From contig JAFGDS010000118.1 in NCBI GenBank assembly GCA_016931995.1, positions 37,310 to 101,309 on the forward strand: a stretch of DNA of 64,000 nt, read 5' to 3'. The translations under genes were made by a program, and so were the position numbers. Numbering within the stretch: position 1 is the first letter of the stretch; the number at the start of each line of letters is the position of its first letter. Below are positions 51,763 to 60,577 of this stretch, one piece after another. Under the pieces are notes generated by a model. It saw only the letters and a list, made by a program, of their open reading frames with translations, was not told where the DNA came from and ran no database searches. Source of the DNA: Pirellulales bacterium (GTDB lineage Bacteria; Planctomycetota; Planctomycetia; Pirellulales; Thermoguttaceae).

Positions 51763-54129
51763 TCATTTCTCTGGGCCCGTCTCCACCACCACGGCGTCGG
51801 CGGGACAGACGTCGCGGCAGGTGTTGCAGCGGGTGCACTTGGTCAGGTCGATCGTGTGTCGGGCGTAGGGGGTCATGGGAATGGCGTCCACCGGGCAGTG
51901 CTGGGCGCACAGCGTGCAGCCGATGCACGACTCGGTGATGCGGTAGCGGATCAACGCCGGGCACTTGCCCGCCGGACACCGGCCGGCCAGGTGCGCCTCG
52001 TATTCCTCGCGGAAGTACCGCAGCGTCGAGAGCACGGGGTTGGGCGCGGTGCGGCCCAGGCCGCAGATGCTGCCGGCCGCAGTGATTCGGGCGAGCGATT
52101 CCAGGTCCTCCAGGTCGCCGGGTTTGCCCTGGCCGCCGCGGATCCGCTCCAGAATGTCGAGCATCCGGCGCGTGCCCACCCGACAGTACGTACACTTGCC
52201 GCACGATTGATCTTGCGTGAAAGCGAGGAAATAGCGAGCGATATCGACCATGCAATCCGACTCGTCCAGCACGACCAGCCCGCCGGAGCCCATGATCGCC
52301 CCGGCCTGGGCGAGGGCCTCGAAGTCGACGGGCGTGTCGGCCAGCGCGGCGGGCACGCAACCGCCGGAGGGTCCGCCCACCTGCACCGCCTTGAACGGCG
52401 TCCCGCTGGCCGTGCCGCCGCCAATCTCCTCGACGATCCGCCGCAGGCTGATGCCCATGGGTACTTCGATCAGCCCGCCGCGACGCACCTTGCCCGCCAG
52501 GGCGAAAACCTTCGTGCCTTTGCTCTGGGCCGTGCCCAGCGAGGCGAACGCCTCCGGGCCGTGGCGGAGGATCCACGGCACGAGGGCGTACGTCTCGACG
52601 TTGTTCACCAGGGTGGGTTTCCCCCAAAGTCCTTCGTCGGCCGGGAAGGGCGGCCGGAGCCGGGGCATCCCGCGGCGGCCCTCGAGCGAGGCCAACAGGG
52701 CCGTCTCCTCGCCGCAGACGAACGCGCCGGCGCCTTCCTTGACCGAAAGACGCAGCCGCACGCCGCTGCCGCACACCGAATCGCCCAAGAGTCCTCGCCG
52801 GCGGCACTCGGCCAGCGCCTCGCGGATGCGCCGCACGGCCAGCGGATACTCGGCACGGATGTAGAGATAGCCGACCTCGGCGCCCACGGCATAGGCGGCG
52901 ATGGCCAAGCCCTCGAGGATCCGGTAGGGAAACGATTCGAGCAACATGCGGTCCATGAACGCGCCGGGATCGCCCTCGTCGCCGTTGCAGAGGATGTACT
53001 TGGGCCGGCCGGCCGCCTGGGCGACGGCCCGCCACTTGCGCCCGGTGGGAAACCCCGCCCCGCCGCGGCCCCGCAGCCCGCTCGCCTCGATCCGCGCGAT
53101 TACCTCGTCGGGCGAAAGCTCCGAGACGCACTTCCGCAACGCGGCGAAGCCGTCGTGTTCGAGGTATTCATCCAGATCGGTCGGGTCGATCCGGCCGCAC
53201 CGCTCGGTGGCCAGATGCTGTTGCGGACCGAGAAACGCGCAGACCGGCCCGTCGCGGACGTCGATGGCGTGCCGGGCAATCGGGTCGCCGTCCTCGTCGG
53301 TCAGAAGCCGGTCGAGCCAGAGCGCCGCCCGCCGGCTTGCCCGGCGAAGAAAGCCCTTCGGTTTGAAGTGTTCCAGGACCAGCGGGGCGACGTCTTCGGG
53401 CGTCACTCGGGCGAACAGCCGCGAGGGGCCCTCGGGCGGAACCAGCTCGACCAGCGGCGTCTGGTGGCACATGCCCACGCAACCCACCCGCTTCACCACG
53501 GCCGCCGCGCCGCTTTGATGCAACACGCGGCCGATCGCCTCATGCACCCGGCCGCTGCCCTGCGCGACGCAGCACGAGCCCAGCCCGACGCGGATCTCGC
53601 CCAGCGGTCGGCCGTCCATCGGGCGCGAGGCGGACAGGTTTTCCGTCGGCGAGGCGTCCCGGCGATTCAGAAAGTCGTCGAGCACCTCGGGCACGCGGGC
53701 CGCCGTGAGGTGACCATACGTCAGCCCGTCGATCTGCACGACCGGCGCGAGCGTGCAGCAGCCCAGGCAGGCGATCTTCTGGATCGTGAACAACCCACGC
53801 GCGTCCGTGTCTTCCCCCCGGGCGATTCCCAGCCGCCGCTCGAACGCCTCATGCACGAGGCCCGCGCCCTTCACGTGGCAGGCCGTGCCGTGGCAGACGT
53901 GGATCACATGCCGGCCCACCGGACGATGGCGAAATTGCGTAAAGAAGGTCGAGACGCCGGTGATGGCCGCGGGCGTGATGTCCGTTTTGTCGCAGACGCG
54001 CGCCAGCGCCGCGGGCGGAAGGTAGCGGTAGTGCTCCTGGATCGCCTGGAGGATCGGGATCACCGCCTCCGCGCGGCCACCCAGCCGCTCGATCGCGTCG
54101 TCAACGAATGTCAAATCAAGCGGGTCCAT
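51763..54129 (-). CDS. NuoE-NuoF/HydB-type fusion diaphorase
   Basis: 788 residues. Order of parts: NuoE-like thioredoxin-fold 2Fe-2S (Cys79, Cys84, Cys121, Cys125); a second 2Fe-2S thioredoxin-like module (Cys186/187, Cys217, Cys221) as at the N-terminus of HydB; NuoF with FMN/NADH site GLRGRGGAGFPTGRKW (351-366), CNGDEGDPGAF and GAGAFVCGEETAL; SLBB region; the 4Fe-4S site Cys643, 646, 649, 689; and a two-cluster ferredoxin (Cys735-745 and 765-775). It oxidises or reduces NAD(H) and splits electrons over an Fe-S chain. It starts 6 nt after the glcF stop, so it is translated together with the glycolate-oxidase-like subunits. No hydrogenase H-cluster protein is nearby. Confidence 0.95.
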   Translation of the reverse strand: MDPLDLTFVDDAIERLGGRAEAVIPILQAIQEHYRYLPPAALARVCDKTDITPAAITGVSTFFTQFRHRPVGRHVIHVCHGTACHVKGAGLVHEAFERRLGIARGEDTDARGLFTIQKIACLGCCTLAPVVQIDGLTYGHLTAARVPEVLDDFLNRRDASPTENLSASRPMDGRPLGEIRVGLGSCCVAQGSGRVHEAIGRVLHQSGAAAVVKRVGCVGMCHQTPLVELVPPEGPSRLFARVTPEDVAPLVLEHFKPKGFLRRASRRAALWLDRLLTDEDGDPIARHAIDVRDGPVCAFLGPQQHLATERCGRIDPTDLDEYLEHDGFAALRKCVSELSPDEVIARIEASGLRGRGGAGFPTGRKWRAVAQAAGRPKYILCNGDEGDPGAFMDRMLLESFPYRILEGLAIAAYAVGAEVGYLYIRAEYPLAVRRIREALAECRRRGLLGDSVCGSGVRLRLSVKEGAGAFVCGEETALLASLEGRRGMPRLRPPFPADEGLWGKPTLVNNVETYALVPWILRHGPEAFASLGTAQSKGTKVFALAGKVRRGGLIEVPMGISLRRIVEEIGGGTASGTPFKAVQVGGPSGGCVPAALADTPVDFEALAQAGAIMGSGGLVVLDESDCMVDIARYFLAFTQDQSCGKCTYCRVGTRRMLDILERIRGGQGKPGDLEDLESLARITAAGSICGLGRTAPNPVLSTLRYFREEYEAHLAGRCPAGKCPALIRYRITESCIGCTLCAQHCPVDAIPMTPYARHTIDLTKCTRCNTCRDVCPADAVVVETGPEK

Positions 54130-54135
54130 GAGGAA

Positions 54136-55479
54136 TCAGAGTCCCTTCGCCTCGGGCAACGTCGGCTGCTCGCTGCGGTAGCTGAGGTCCAAGAGGTCCA
54201 TCGGGTGCATCGCCACGAGCGGCTCGCGGTGCTCGTGGATCTCGCGGAGGATTTGCAGCAGGCAGCCGGCGTTCGAGGCCAACACGATCCGCGCCCCGGT
54301 CCGGACGACGTTCTCGAGCTTGCGGTCGCCCAGCCGCCGGGCCATGCCGGGTTCGTTCAGGTTGTACGTGCCGGCCGAACCGCAGCAGATCTCCGTTTCG
54401 GGCAGATCCTTGACCACGAGGCCCGGGATCTGGGCCAACAGCCGCCGCGGCGGCTCCGTGATTTTCTGCGCGTGGCCCAGGTGGCAGGCGTCGTGATAGG
54501 TAACCACCAGCTCGATCGCGCCCGGTGGGGGCACGAGCCCCAGCGCGTCGAGGAATTCGTTCACGTCGCGAACCTTGTCGGCGAACGCCTGGCGCCGGGG
54601 CTGCTGGGCGTCTTGCCAGTGCAGGCCGTATTCCTTCATCATGGCCCCGCAGCCGGCGTGGTTCACGACAATCGCGTCCACGTCGTCCAGATCGAAGGCG
54701 GCGACGTTGGCGTCGGCCTCGCGCCGGGCGCCGTCGCTGTCGGCGGCGTGGTAGTGGATCGCGCCGCAGCAGCCCTGCCCGTCGGGGATCACGATGTCGC
54801 AGCCGTTTTCCTGCAAGACGCGGAGCGTGGCCCAATGGGTGTGGCGGAACATCGCGTCGGCCACGCACCCGACGAAGAAGGCCACCTTCGCGCGGCGGCG
54901 TCCCTTGGCGGGCAGGAACTTGGGCAGCCGCGGCCCGCCGGATACGGGCGGAGGCAACAAGCTGACCATCTCGCCCATCCGGCCCGGCACCAGCTTCAAC
55001 AGGCCCAGCCGCTCGATCAGTCCCCAGACGCCTAGCCGTTGCGCCCAGACCACCGGCGTCAGGGCCAGCCGCAGCCGCCCCGCATAAGGAAACAACCGAA
55101 AGAGCACGATCTCGCGGAACCAGTCGAATCGCCCAAGCAGCCCGCGGTGCTGGGTTTCCATGGCCATGCGAAACGGTTCGACGAGCCGGCCGTAATGCAC
55201 GCCCGAGGGACAGGCCGTTTCGCACGCCCGACAATCCAGGCACAACTCCAAATGCCGTCGCAGGGGACCCTCGGCCTCGAGCCGCCCGTCGGCCACCGCC
55301 CGCATGAGGTGGATCCGCCCGCGGGGGCCGTCGTTCTCGTCGCCCAGCTCGGTGAACGTCGGGCAGCTCGACGTGCATAGGCCGCAGTGGACGCAGTGCA
55401 GGAACAGCTCGTAGTCCACGGCGTCGGCCGGGCCGCGGCCGTTGGACGCGCGTTTCGCGTTGTCGGGGGATGGGTTCAT
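54136..55479 (-). CDS. glcF: Glycolate oxidase iron-sulfur subunit
   Basis: 447 residues from the ATG at 55477-55479; the longer frame upstream is antisense-like and was rejected. Two 4Fe-4S sites open the protein (HCVHCGLCTSSCPTF; CLDCRACETACPSG). Two CCG domains follow (GCVADAMFRH...GCCG and ACHLGHAQKI...ICCGSAGTYN). GlcF-like subunits carry electrons from the GlcD/GlcE flavin to an acceptor. It lies between a FAD oxidoreductase gene (21 nt upstream) and the NuoEF fusion (6 nt downstream). Confidence 0.92.
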   Translation of the reverse strand: MNPSPDNAKRASNGRGPADAVDYELFLHCVHCGLCTSSCPTFTELGDENDGPRGRIHLMRAVADGRLEAEGPLRRHLELCLDCRACETACPSGVHYGRLVEPFRMAMETQHRGLLGRFDWFREIVLFRLFPYAGRLRLALTPVVWAQRLGVWGLIERLGLLKLVPGRMGEMVSLLPPPVSGGPRLPKFLPAKGRRRAKVAFFVGCVADAMFRHTHWATLRVLQENGCDIVIPDGQGCCGAIHYHAADSDGARREADANVAAFDLDDVDAIVVNHAGCGAMMKEYGLHWQDAQQPRRQAFADKVRDVNEFLDALGLVPPPGAIELVVTYHDACHLGHAQKITEPPRRLLAQIPGLVVKDLPETEICCGSAGTYNLNEPGMARRLGDRKLENVVRTGARIVLASNAGCLLQILREIHEHREPLVAMHPMDLLDLSYRSEQPTLPEAKGL

Positions 55480-55499
55480 CGGGGGAAGCGTCCGCGCGG

Positions 55500-56987
55500 T
55501 CAGGCGCGGCGGGTCATGGTTTTGCTCAAGGCGGCCTGCGGCAGCTTGGCGCCGGCCTTGCGGAGCGCGAGGACGAGCGCTTCGGTATCCAGGTCGTTGG
55601 CTCGCTGGCCGGCGCGGAGGGATTGGACGGCGGCGGTTCCGGCGGCCTGGCCCATCATCGAGCAGCTCGCCTGCAAGCGGATCGCGCCGTGCATCCGCAC
55701 GTCGGTGCTGACCGCGCGGCCGGCCACCCACAGATTCGCCCAGCCCCGCGGCACGAGCACGCCGTAGGGAATGCCGTAGCTTTCGCCGGGCTTGAGCCGG
55801 CCCAGCTTGGTGAACTCCTCGCGGAATCGCTTGTACTCCTCGGGGCTCGTGTCGTGGACGTGCACGTCCACGGCGCTGGCGAAAACGGCGATCTGGTCGG
55901 GAAAGTGCCGCCGCGCCTGGAAGTCGTCGAAATTGAGCTCGTATTCGCCGACGATCCGCCGCGACTCGCGCACGCCCACCAGCGATCCCGTCCCCACGGC
56001 CTGGATTTTCTCGCACCCGGGCACGTATTTTTTGAAGAAGCGGACGTATTCCTGGACGAGCCGCCGCCCGAGCGCGGCCGCGTCCGACAGGCTGCGGTTG
56101 TTCAGGGCGTCGGTATGGAACATGTGTCCGGCGTTCATCGTCGCGGTGTTGTCGGTGCTGTAGAAGAGGCCGGAGACGTGCCGGTCGGGCTGGGTGAAGA
56201 AGCCGTCGGCGATGGCCCGATCCACGGCCGCCTGCTGGTGGCCCGGGTTGAACCGCGCCCGGTCGATGTCGCAGATCATCGCGCAGAGCGTGGGCGGCAT
56301 GATGTCGGGCGTGTCGCGGCCCGCGGCGCGGCATTTCGCTCCGCAGAGATCGGCGAGCACGGCGTCACCGGTTCCGTCAATGAACGTCGTCCCGCGGAGG
56401 TACCGGTAGCCCTCGACGTTGTTGGTGACGACGCCCCGGACGCGCCGGTCGGCCGGGTCCACGTCGGCGTCGATCGCGCGGGTGAAGAAGCGGACCTCGA
56501 CGCCGGCCTCGCGGCAGAGTTCGTCGAGTAACACCTTGAGGGCTTCGGGGTTGAACCCCACGCCGCCAAGGTACCGGTTTTCATCCTTGTCGAACGCGCC
56601 GCGCGCGCCCGGCTCGACCTGCCCACCGCGGCAGAGCCTCTTGACCATTTCGAGGATTAGCCCGCCGACGAGCATCTCCTTGCCGTTTCCCAGGTGCGAC
56701 CATTGCGAGACGAGCCCGCTGGTGCCCATGCCGCCCAGGCAGCCGGTGGCTTCGACCAAGAGCACCTTGGCGCCCAGCCGAGCCGCCGCGATGGCCGCCG
56801 AGACGCCGCCGGGTCCGCCGCCGGCCACGATTACGTCGTAGCCCTCTTCGACCGGAATGTCGCGCGTCAATCGAAACGTCGCCTTGTCGGCCGGCGGCGC
56901 GTCCTCCGCCATTGCGCGGCCAAGGCCCGCGGCGCCCGCCACGCCGAGCGTGGAAGACAACAGAAACGATCGTCGGCTGGTGTTCAT
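55500..56987 (-). CDS. Tat-exported FAD-dependent oxidoreductase
   Basis: 495 residues from the ATG at 56985-56987, overlapping the glcE stop by 4 nt. The N-terminus RRSFLLSSTLGVAGAAGLG is a Tat signal. The FAD fold is plain: DVIVAGGGPGGVSAAIAAAR, then VEATGCLGGMGTSGL, and the C-terminal PRGWANLWVAGRAVSTD. This is the FAD-dependent oxidoreductase group common in planctomycete secretomes, substrate unknown. Its tight overlap places it firmly in the glc operon, although GlcD, E and F show no export signals. Confidence 0.85.
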   Translation of the reverse strand: MNTSRRSFLLSSTLGVAGAAGLGRAMAEDAPPADKATFRLTRDIPVEEGYDVIVAGGGPGGVSAAIAAARLGAKVLLVEATGCLGGMGTSGLVSQWSHLGNGKEMLVGGLILEMVKRLCRGGQVEPGARGAFDKDENRYLGGVGFNPEALKVLLDELCREAGVEVRFFTRAIDADVDPADRRVRGVVTNNVEGYRYLRGTTFIDGTGDAVLADLCGAKCRAAGRDTPDIMPPTLCAMICDIDRARFNPGHQQAAVDRAIADGFFTQPDRHVSGLFYSTDNTATMNAGHMFHTDALNNRSLSDAAALGRRLVQEYVRFFKKYVPGCEKIQAVGTGSLVGVRESRRIVGEYELNFDDFQARRHFPDQIAVFASAVDVHVHDTSPEEYKRFREEFTKLGRLKPGESYGIPYGVLVPRGWANLWVAGRAVSTDVRMHGAIRLQASCSMMGQAAGTAAVQSLRAGQRANDLDTEALVLALRKAGAKLPQAALSKTMTRRA

Positions 56988-58246
56988 GCGCGTCTCTCCG
57001 ATCTCGGGAAAAAACGGCCGGGATTGAGGATTCCCTTGGGGTCGAAACGCTCGTGGATGGTCTTCATGAGCGTCGTCCCGTCGCTCGCCGGGCCCCAGAC
57101 GGTCGCCGCGTCGAGGGCGGCCTCGGGCGGATGGGCCAGCACGGTCAGCACGCCGCCGGCCGCGCCGGCCAACGGCCGCAACTCGCGGCGGATCCGCTCG
57201 GCCAGTTCGCTGGCCGGCGCGGCCAGTTTGGCAAGAATGATGCCGTCGCCGGCGTGAATTTGCAGCGAGGCGCCCGCGTCGAACCCGAGGATTTCCCGCG
57301 CGGTCTTGACCACGGCGCTGGGCGGCACGGTGATTTGCACCACGACAGGCGACTCGACCGTGGCCGCGGGGAAATCGACCAGCCGGGCGGCAAGCGCCTC
57401 GCCCGCCGCGCCGGTGAAGGACACGGGCGCAACCGCGCCCGCCTGCCGCAATTCGCCGTGGAGCGTGTCGATCGTCCAGGCGGCTTCGGCGGCCGTGCCT
57501 TCGATGCCCAGCACGAGCCGGCCGGCGGCGCCCGCGGCGGCGCGGGGCAAGGCGGCGTCGTCCGCCCACGTGGGGCCGAGGAGCCATTCGATGGCCGCAG
57601 GCGCGGCGGCCGTGTGGACCAAGCCGGCCAGGAGACGCTCGGCGGCATCGAAATCGGGCACGCCCGCGATCAGCCAGGCGGTCGTTTCGGGCAGGGGCCG
57701 GACCATGAGCGTCACCTGCGTGATGACGCCCAGCGTGCCCAGCGAGCCGCCCAACAGCCGGCAGAGGTCGTATCCGGCGGCGTTTTTCACCACGCGGCCC
57801 CCGGAGGCAAAGGGCATGCCCGTGCCGTCCACGGCCGCGAGCCCTCGGACGTAGTCGCGGATCGACCCGAACCGGTATCGTCGGGGTCCGGCCGCGCCGG
57901 TGGCCACCGCGCCGCCGACGGTCGCCCGATCGGACAACGGCACGTCCACCGGCATCCGCTGTCCGTGTTGGGTAAGCGTTTTTTGCAGTGCCGCAATGGT
58001 TAGCCCCGCTTCGACCGTGATGGTCAAATCGGCCACGGCGTGGTCGATCACGCGGGCCAGCCCGCCGAGGGCCAAACCGCGCCCGGGCCGCGTCGGCATC
58101 GCGCCCAACCCCGCGTGCGTGCCGCCGCCGAGTGGATAGACGGGCACGCCCTCGTCGTATGCCTGACGCAGCGCGTCCGCCACGTCGGCCTGCCGTGCCG
58201 GCGCGATCGTTTCCATCAGAGGCAATCCAGCGTGCGTCATTCCCAT
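56984..58246 (-). CDS. glcE: Glycolate oxidase FAD-binding subunit
   Basis: 420 residues. The PCMH-type FAD domain shows VYPLGGGTHAGLG, LTITVEAGLTIAAL, DRATVGGAVATGAAGPRRYR, and GRVVKNAAGYDLCRLLGGSL. The C-terminus ends HERFDPKGILNPGRFF as in GlcE. GlcE pairs with GlcD in bacterial glycolate oxidase. The gap to glcD (220 nt) is filled with repeats. A start a few codons downstream (MET at residue 11) is possible. Confidence 0.9.
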   Translation of the reverse strand: MGMTHAGLPLMETIAPARQADVADALRQAYDEGVPVYPLGGGTHAGLGAMPTRPGRGLALGGLARVIDHAVADLTITVEAGLTIAALQKTLTQHGQRMPVDVPLSDRATVGGAVATGAAGPRRYRFGSIRDYVRGLAAVDGTGMPFASGGRVVKNAAGYDLCRLLGGSLGTLGVITQVTLMVRPLPETTAWLIAGVPDFDAAERLLAGLVHTAAAPAAIEWLLGPTWADDAALPRAAAGAAGRLVLGIEGTAAEAAWTIDTLHGELRQAGAVAPVSFTGAAGEALAARLVDFPAATVESPVVVQITVPPSAVVKTAREILGFDAGASLQIHAGDGIILAKLAAPASELAERIRRELRPLAGAAGGVLTVLAHPPEAALDAATVWGPASDGTTLMKTIHERFDPKGILNPGRFFPRSERRA

Positions 58247-58271
58247 GCTCGTCTACTCGGACGCCACGGCC

Positions 58272-58460
58272 GTGTGCCACTGGCTCTGCCAGTGCGGGAG
58301 CCTTGGCTTTCCACGGCACTGGCCGGGTGCCATGGTCACGCTTGCCGTGGCCATGCCTGCGTTCCTCTCTGTCACCTCTGTGTGGTATCCTCTCCCATCA
58401 GCCACATGTCCACGCAAGCGTGGACATGGCACCCTCGCACTGGCAAAGCCAGTGGCACAC
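58272..58460. repeat. A- and E-family repeats in the glcD-glcE gap
   Basis: An A copy (TGCCACTGGCTCTGCCAGTG, about 58275-58294), two E-type elements (GGTGCCATGGTCACGCTTGC from about 58326, inverse CGCAAGCGTGGACATGGCAC ending near 58431) and an inverted A copy (CACTGGCAAAGCCAGTGG, about 58439-58456) are nested: A-E-E'-A'. Confidence 0.87.
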
Positions 58461-58466
58461 GTTTCG

Positions 58467-59870
58467 TCACCCATCACGCGTCTCTCCTTCCGGCACCAGC
58501 TTCCCCGGGTTCAGGCAGCCGCTGGGGTCGAACGCGTGGCGAACCCGGCGCATGGCCGCCAGGTCGGCCGGGGCAAACAGTTGGCTCATGAAGGGTAGCT
58601 TCTCGACGCCGATGCCGTGCTCGGCCGTGACGCTGCCTCCGCAGGCGATGCACTCGGCCAACAGCTCCCGGCTGGCCGCGTGCACGCGCTCGACCTCGCG
58701 GGCGTCCCGCTCGTCGAAGAGCAGGATCGGGTGGACGTTGCCGTCGCCGGCGTGGGCAACGTTGACGATCCGCACGCCGTGCGCCTGGCCGATCTGGGCG
58801 ATCCGCCGCAGGATGTGCGGCAGTTTGGTCCGCGGGACGACGCCGTCCTGGATGATGTAGCTGGGGCTCAACCGGCCCACCGCGCCCACCGCCATTTTGC
58901 GGCACTGCCACAGGGCCTCGCGCTGGCCCGCGTCGGCGGCGTGCAGGATCTCGCGGGCGTTCCACTTGCGGCAGATCTCGGCGATCCGCCGCCCTTGCGC
59001 GTCGAGCCCCGCGGTCAGCCCGTCGATCTCGATCACCAGAATCGCCTCGGCGTCGAGCGGAAACCCAAAGTGAAAGGCTTCTTCCACCGCGGCGATGATG
59101 CCCCGGTCCATCAGCTCCATGGCCGCGGGGATGATGCCCTGGGCGATGATGTCGCTCACCGCGCCGGTGGCGTCGTCCACCGTGTTGAAAACGACGCGCA
59201 GCGTGCGGTAGTCCGCCGGGTCGGGCGTGAGCCGCACCCAAAGCTTGGTCAGGATGGCCAGGGTACCCTCGCTGCCCACCAAGAGCCCGATCCAATCGAA
59301 TTGCCCCGGATCGGCCACCGGCCCCACGCGCAGCACGCTCCCGTCGCCCAGCACGGCCTCCAGACCGAGGACGTGGTTCACGGTCACTCCGTACTTGAGC
59401 GTGTGGGGACCGCCGGCGTTCGTGGCGGCGTTGCCGCCGAGGGTGCTGGCCGTTTGGCTCGAGGGATCAGGAGCGAAGTGGAAGCCCGTGCCGGCCAACG
59501 CCCGCGACAAGGCCAGGTTGGGCACGCCCGCCTCGACCACGGCGTAGCGGTCGCGGAGGTTCACCTCGAGGACGCTCTTCATCCGCGTGAGCATGACGAC
59601 GACGGCTTCGCCCCGCGGCAAACACCCGCCGGCCAGGCTCGTGCCCGCCCCGCGCGGCACGACGCTCGCGCCGTGCCGACCGCACAGCCGAACCACCTGA
59701 ACCACCTCCTCGGTCGAACGCGGGAACACGACCGCCCGGGGTACGTGCCGCTCGACCGTGAAGGCGTCGCACTCGTAGGGCACCAGGTCGCTCGGCTCCG
59801 AGAGAACCTGGCCGGGCCCGAGCGCCGCGCGGAGTTCCCGCACCAGAGGCGAAAGCGTGGTGGGCATCAT
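58467..59870 (-). CDS. glcD: Glycolate/2-hydroxyacid oxidase catalytic subunit
   Basis: 467 residues from the ATG at 59868-59870 (a second Met follows directly). The FAD-linked oxidase fold is clear: VPRGAGTSLAGGCLP, FHFAPDPSSQTASTLGGNAA, TNAGGPHTLKYGVT, GSEGTLAILTKLWVRL. The substrate-side motif is VAHAGDGNVHPILL and the C-terminus has GSVTAEHGIGVEKL and HAFDPSGCLNPGKL. GlcD-type enzymes oxidise glycolate, D-lactate or other 2-hydroxyacids. Upstream lies the small thiamine-binding-type gene. Confidence 0.95.
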   Translation of the reverse strand: MMPTTLSPLVRELRAALGPGQVLSEPSDLVPYECDAFTVERHVPRAVVFPRSTEEVVQVVRLCGRHGASVVPRGAGTSLAGGCLPRGEAVVVMLTRMKSVLEVNLRDRYAVVEAGVPNLALSRALAGTGFHFAPDPSSQTASTLGGNAATNAGGPHTLKYGVTVNHVLGLEAVLGDGSVLRVGPVADPGQFDWIGLLVGSEGTLAILTKLWVRLTPDPADYRTLRVVFNTVDDATGAVSDIIAQGIIPAAMELMDRGIIAAVEEAFHFGFPLDAEAILVIEIDGLTAGLDAQGRRIAEICRKWNAREILHAADAGQREALWQCRKMAVGAVGRLSPSYIIQDGVVPRTKLPHILRRIAQIGQAHGVRIVNVAHAGDGNVHPILLFDERDAREVERVHAASRELLAECIACGGSVTAEHGIGVEKLPFMSQLFAPADLAAMRRVRHAFDPSGCLNPGKLVPEGETRDG

Positions 59871-59968
59871 TTGGGGGCAAGGCACTCCCGGCAAGATGGG
59901 ACGGCGGGTCCCGCCGCCAACGGCCCCCGCGGACCGAACAGCTTCGAGTATAGCGGACTGGCCGCCTG

Positions 59969-60126
59969 GGTGCCACTGCCGGCTTGCCCGGTGTGTGCCT
60001 GTCGACTTCTCAACCATGCACCCGTGTGCCACTGGCTCAGCCAGTGCGGCGTTCTCCGTGTTGCACACTGGCAAAGCCAGTGGCACACGTGCCCTCTGCA
60101 CGGCTGGGCAAGCCAGCAGTGGCACC
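59969..60126. repeat. A-family repeat cluster
   Basis: Variant copies (GTGCCACTGCCGGCTTGCCC near 59970; its inverse GGGCAAGCCAGCAGTGGCAC, about 60107-60126) enclose a standard pair (TGCCACTGGCTCAGCCAGTG near 60027 and its inverse CACTGGCAAAGCCAGTGGCA near 60066). It is nested like the cluster at 58272. Confidence 0.86.
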
Positions 60127-60137
60127 CAGACAAGGGG

Positions 60138-60446
60138 TCACTTCTCCACTTCCCGGCCGAGGTGCTGTTCGATGCTGGACACCTTCGACCGCAGCCGGCC
60201 TTCCGCCCCCTTGCGGTAGTCGATCTTGATGGTGCACTCCACCCGGTCGCATTGGGCGGCCATCGCCTGACAACAGCAGTTCACCAGCTCGAACACCTCG
60301 TCCCACTGGCCTTCGACGATGGTGCCCATCGCATGACACTGATAGGGCAACCCGCTGCGATCGACAATGTCGAGGCTGCCCGCCACGAAACGGCTCACGC
60401 TCTCGCCCTGGCCGAGGGGAAACACGCTGAATTCAAGCAGGACCAT
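60138..60446 (-). CDS. MTH1187/YqgV-type thiamine-binding small protein
   Basis: 102 residues from the ATG at 60444-60446; upstream codons are translated from an A repeat. The ferredoxin-like alpha/beta fold is typical of the family, with LEFSVFPLGQGESVSRFV at the start, YQCHAMGTIVEG in the middle and VECTIKIDYRKG late. Members bind thiamine or its analogues, and some take part in thiamine supply. It sits next to a ThDP-dependent enzyme, which fits. An unusual Cys triplet (NCCCQAM) is present. Confidence 0.8.
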   Translation of the reverse strand: MVLLEFSVFPLGQGESVSRFVAGSLDIVDRSGLPYQCHAMGTIVEGQWDEVFELVNCCCQAMAAQCDRVECTIKIDYRKGAEGRLRSKVSSIEQHLGREVEK

Positions 60447-60478
60447 GCGAGGGTCTCCTTGTGTTCGGGGCATCGGCG

Positions 60479-60572
60479 CGTGCCACTGGCTCTGCCAGTG
60501 CCCAGTAGCACGAAAGCGCCACACTGGCAGAGCCAGTGGCACGCGCCGGACACGGGCAAAGCCAGTGGCACC
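60479..60572. repeat. A-family repeat cluster
   Basis: TGCCACTGGCTCTGCCAGTG (60481-60500), its inverse (CACTGGCAGAGCCAGTGG, about 60522-60539) and a third partial copy (GGCAAAGCCAGTGGCACC, to about 60572) occupy the gap. The third runs up to the ThDP-enzyme stop. Confidence 0.87.
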
Positions 60573-60577
60573 CTACG

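Noticed and set aside
50103..54129. Electron-bifurcating hydrogenase or formate dehydrogenase operon
   Set aside because: The HydB/NuoF-like and NuoG-like proteins fit, but there is no H-cluster or molybdopterin subunit; the coupled genes are glcD, glcE and glcF.
51856..55035. 1059-codon plus-strand frame opposite the nuoEF fusion
   Set aside because: The minus strand carries all the Fe-S and FMN motifs; the plus frame is an antisense shadow.
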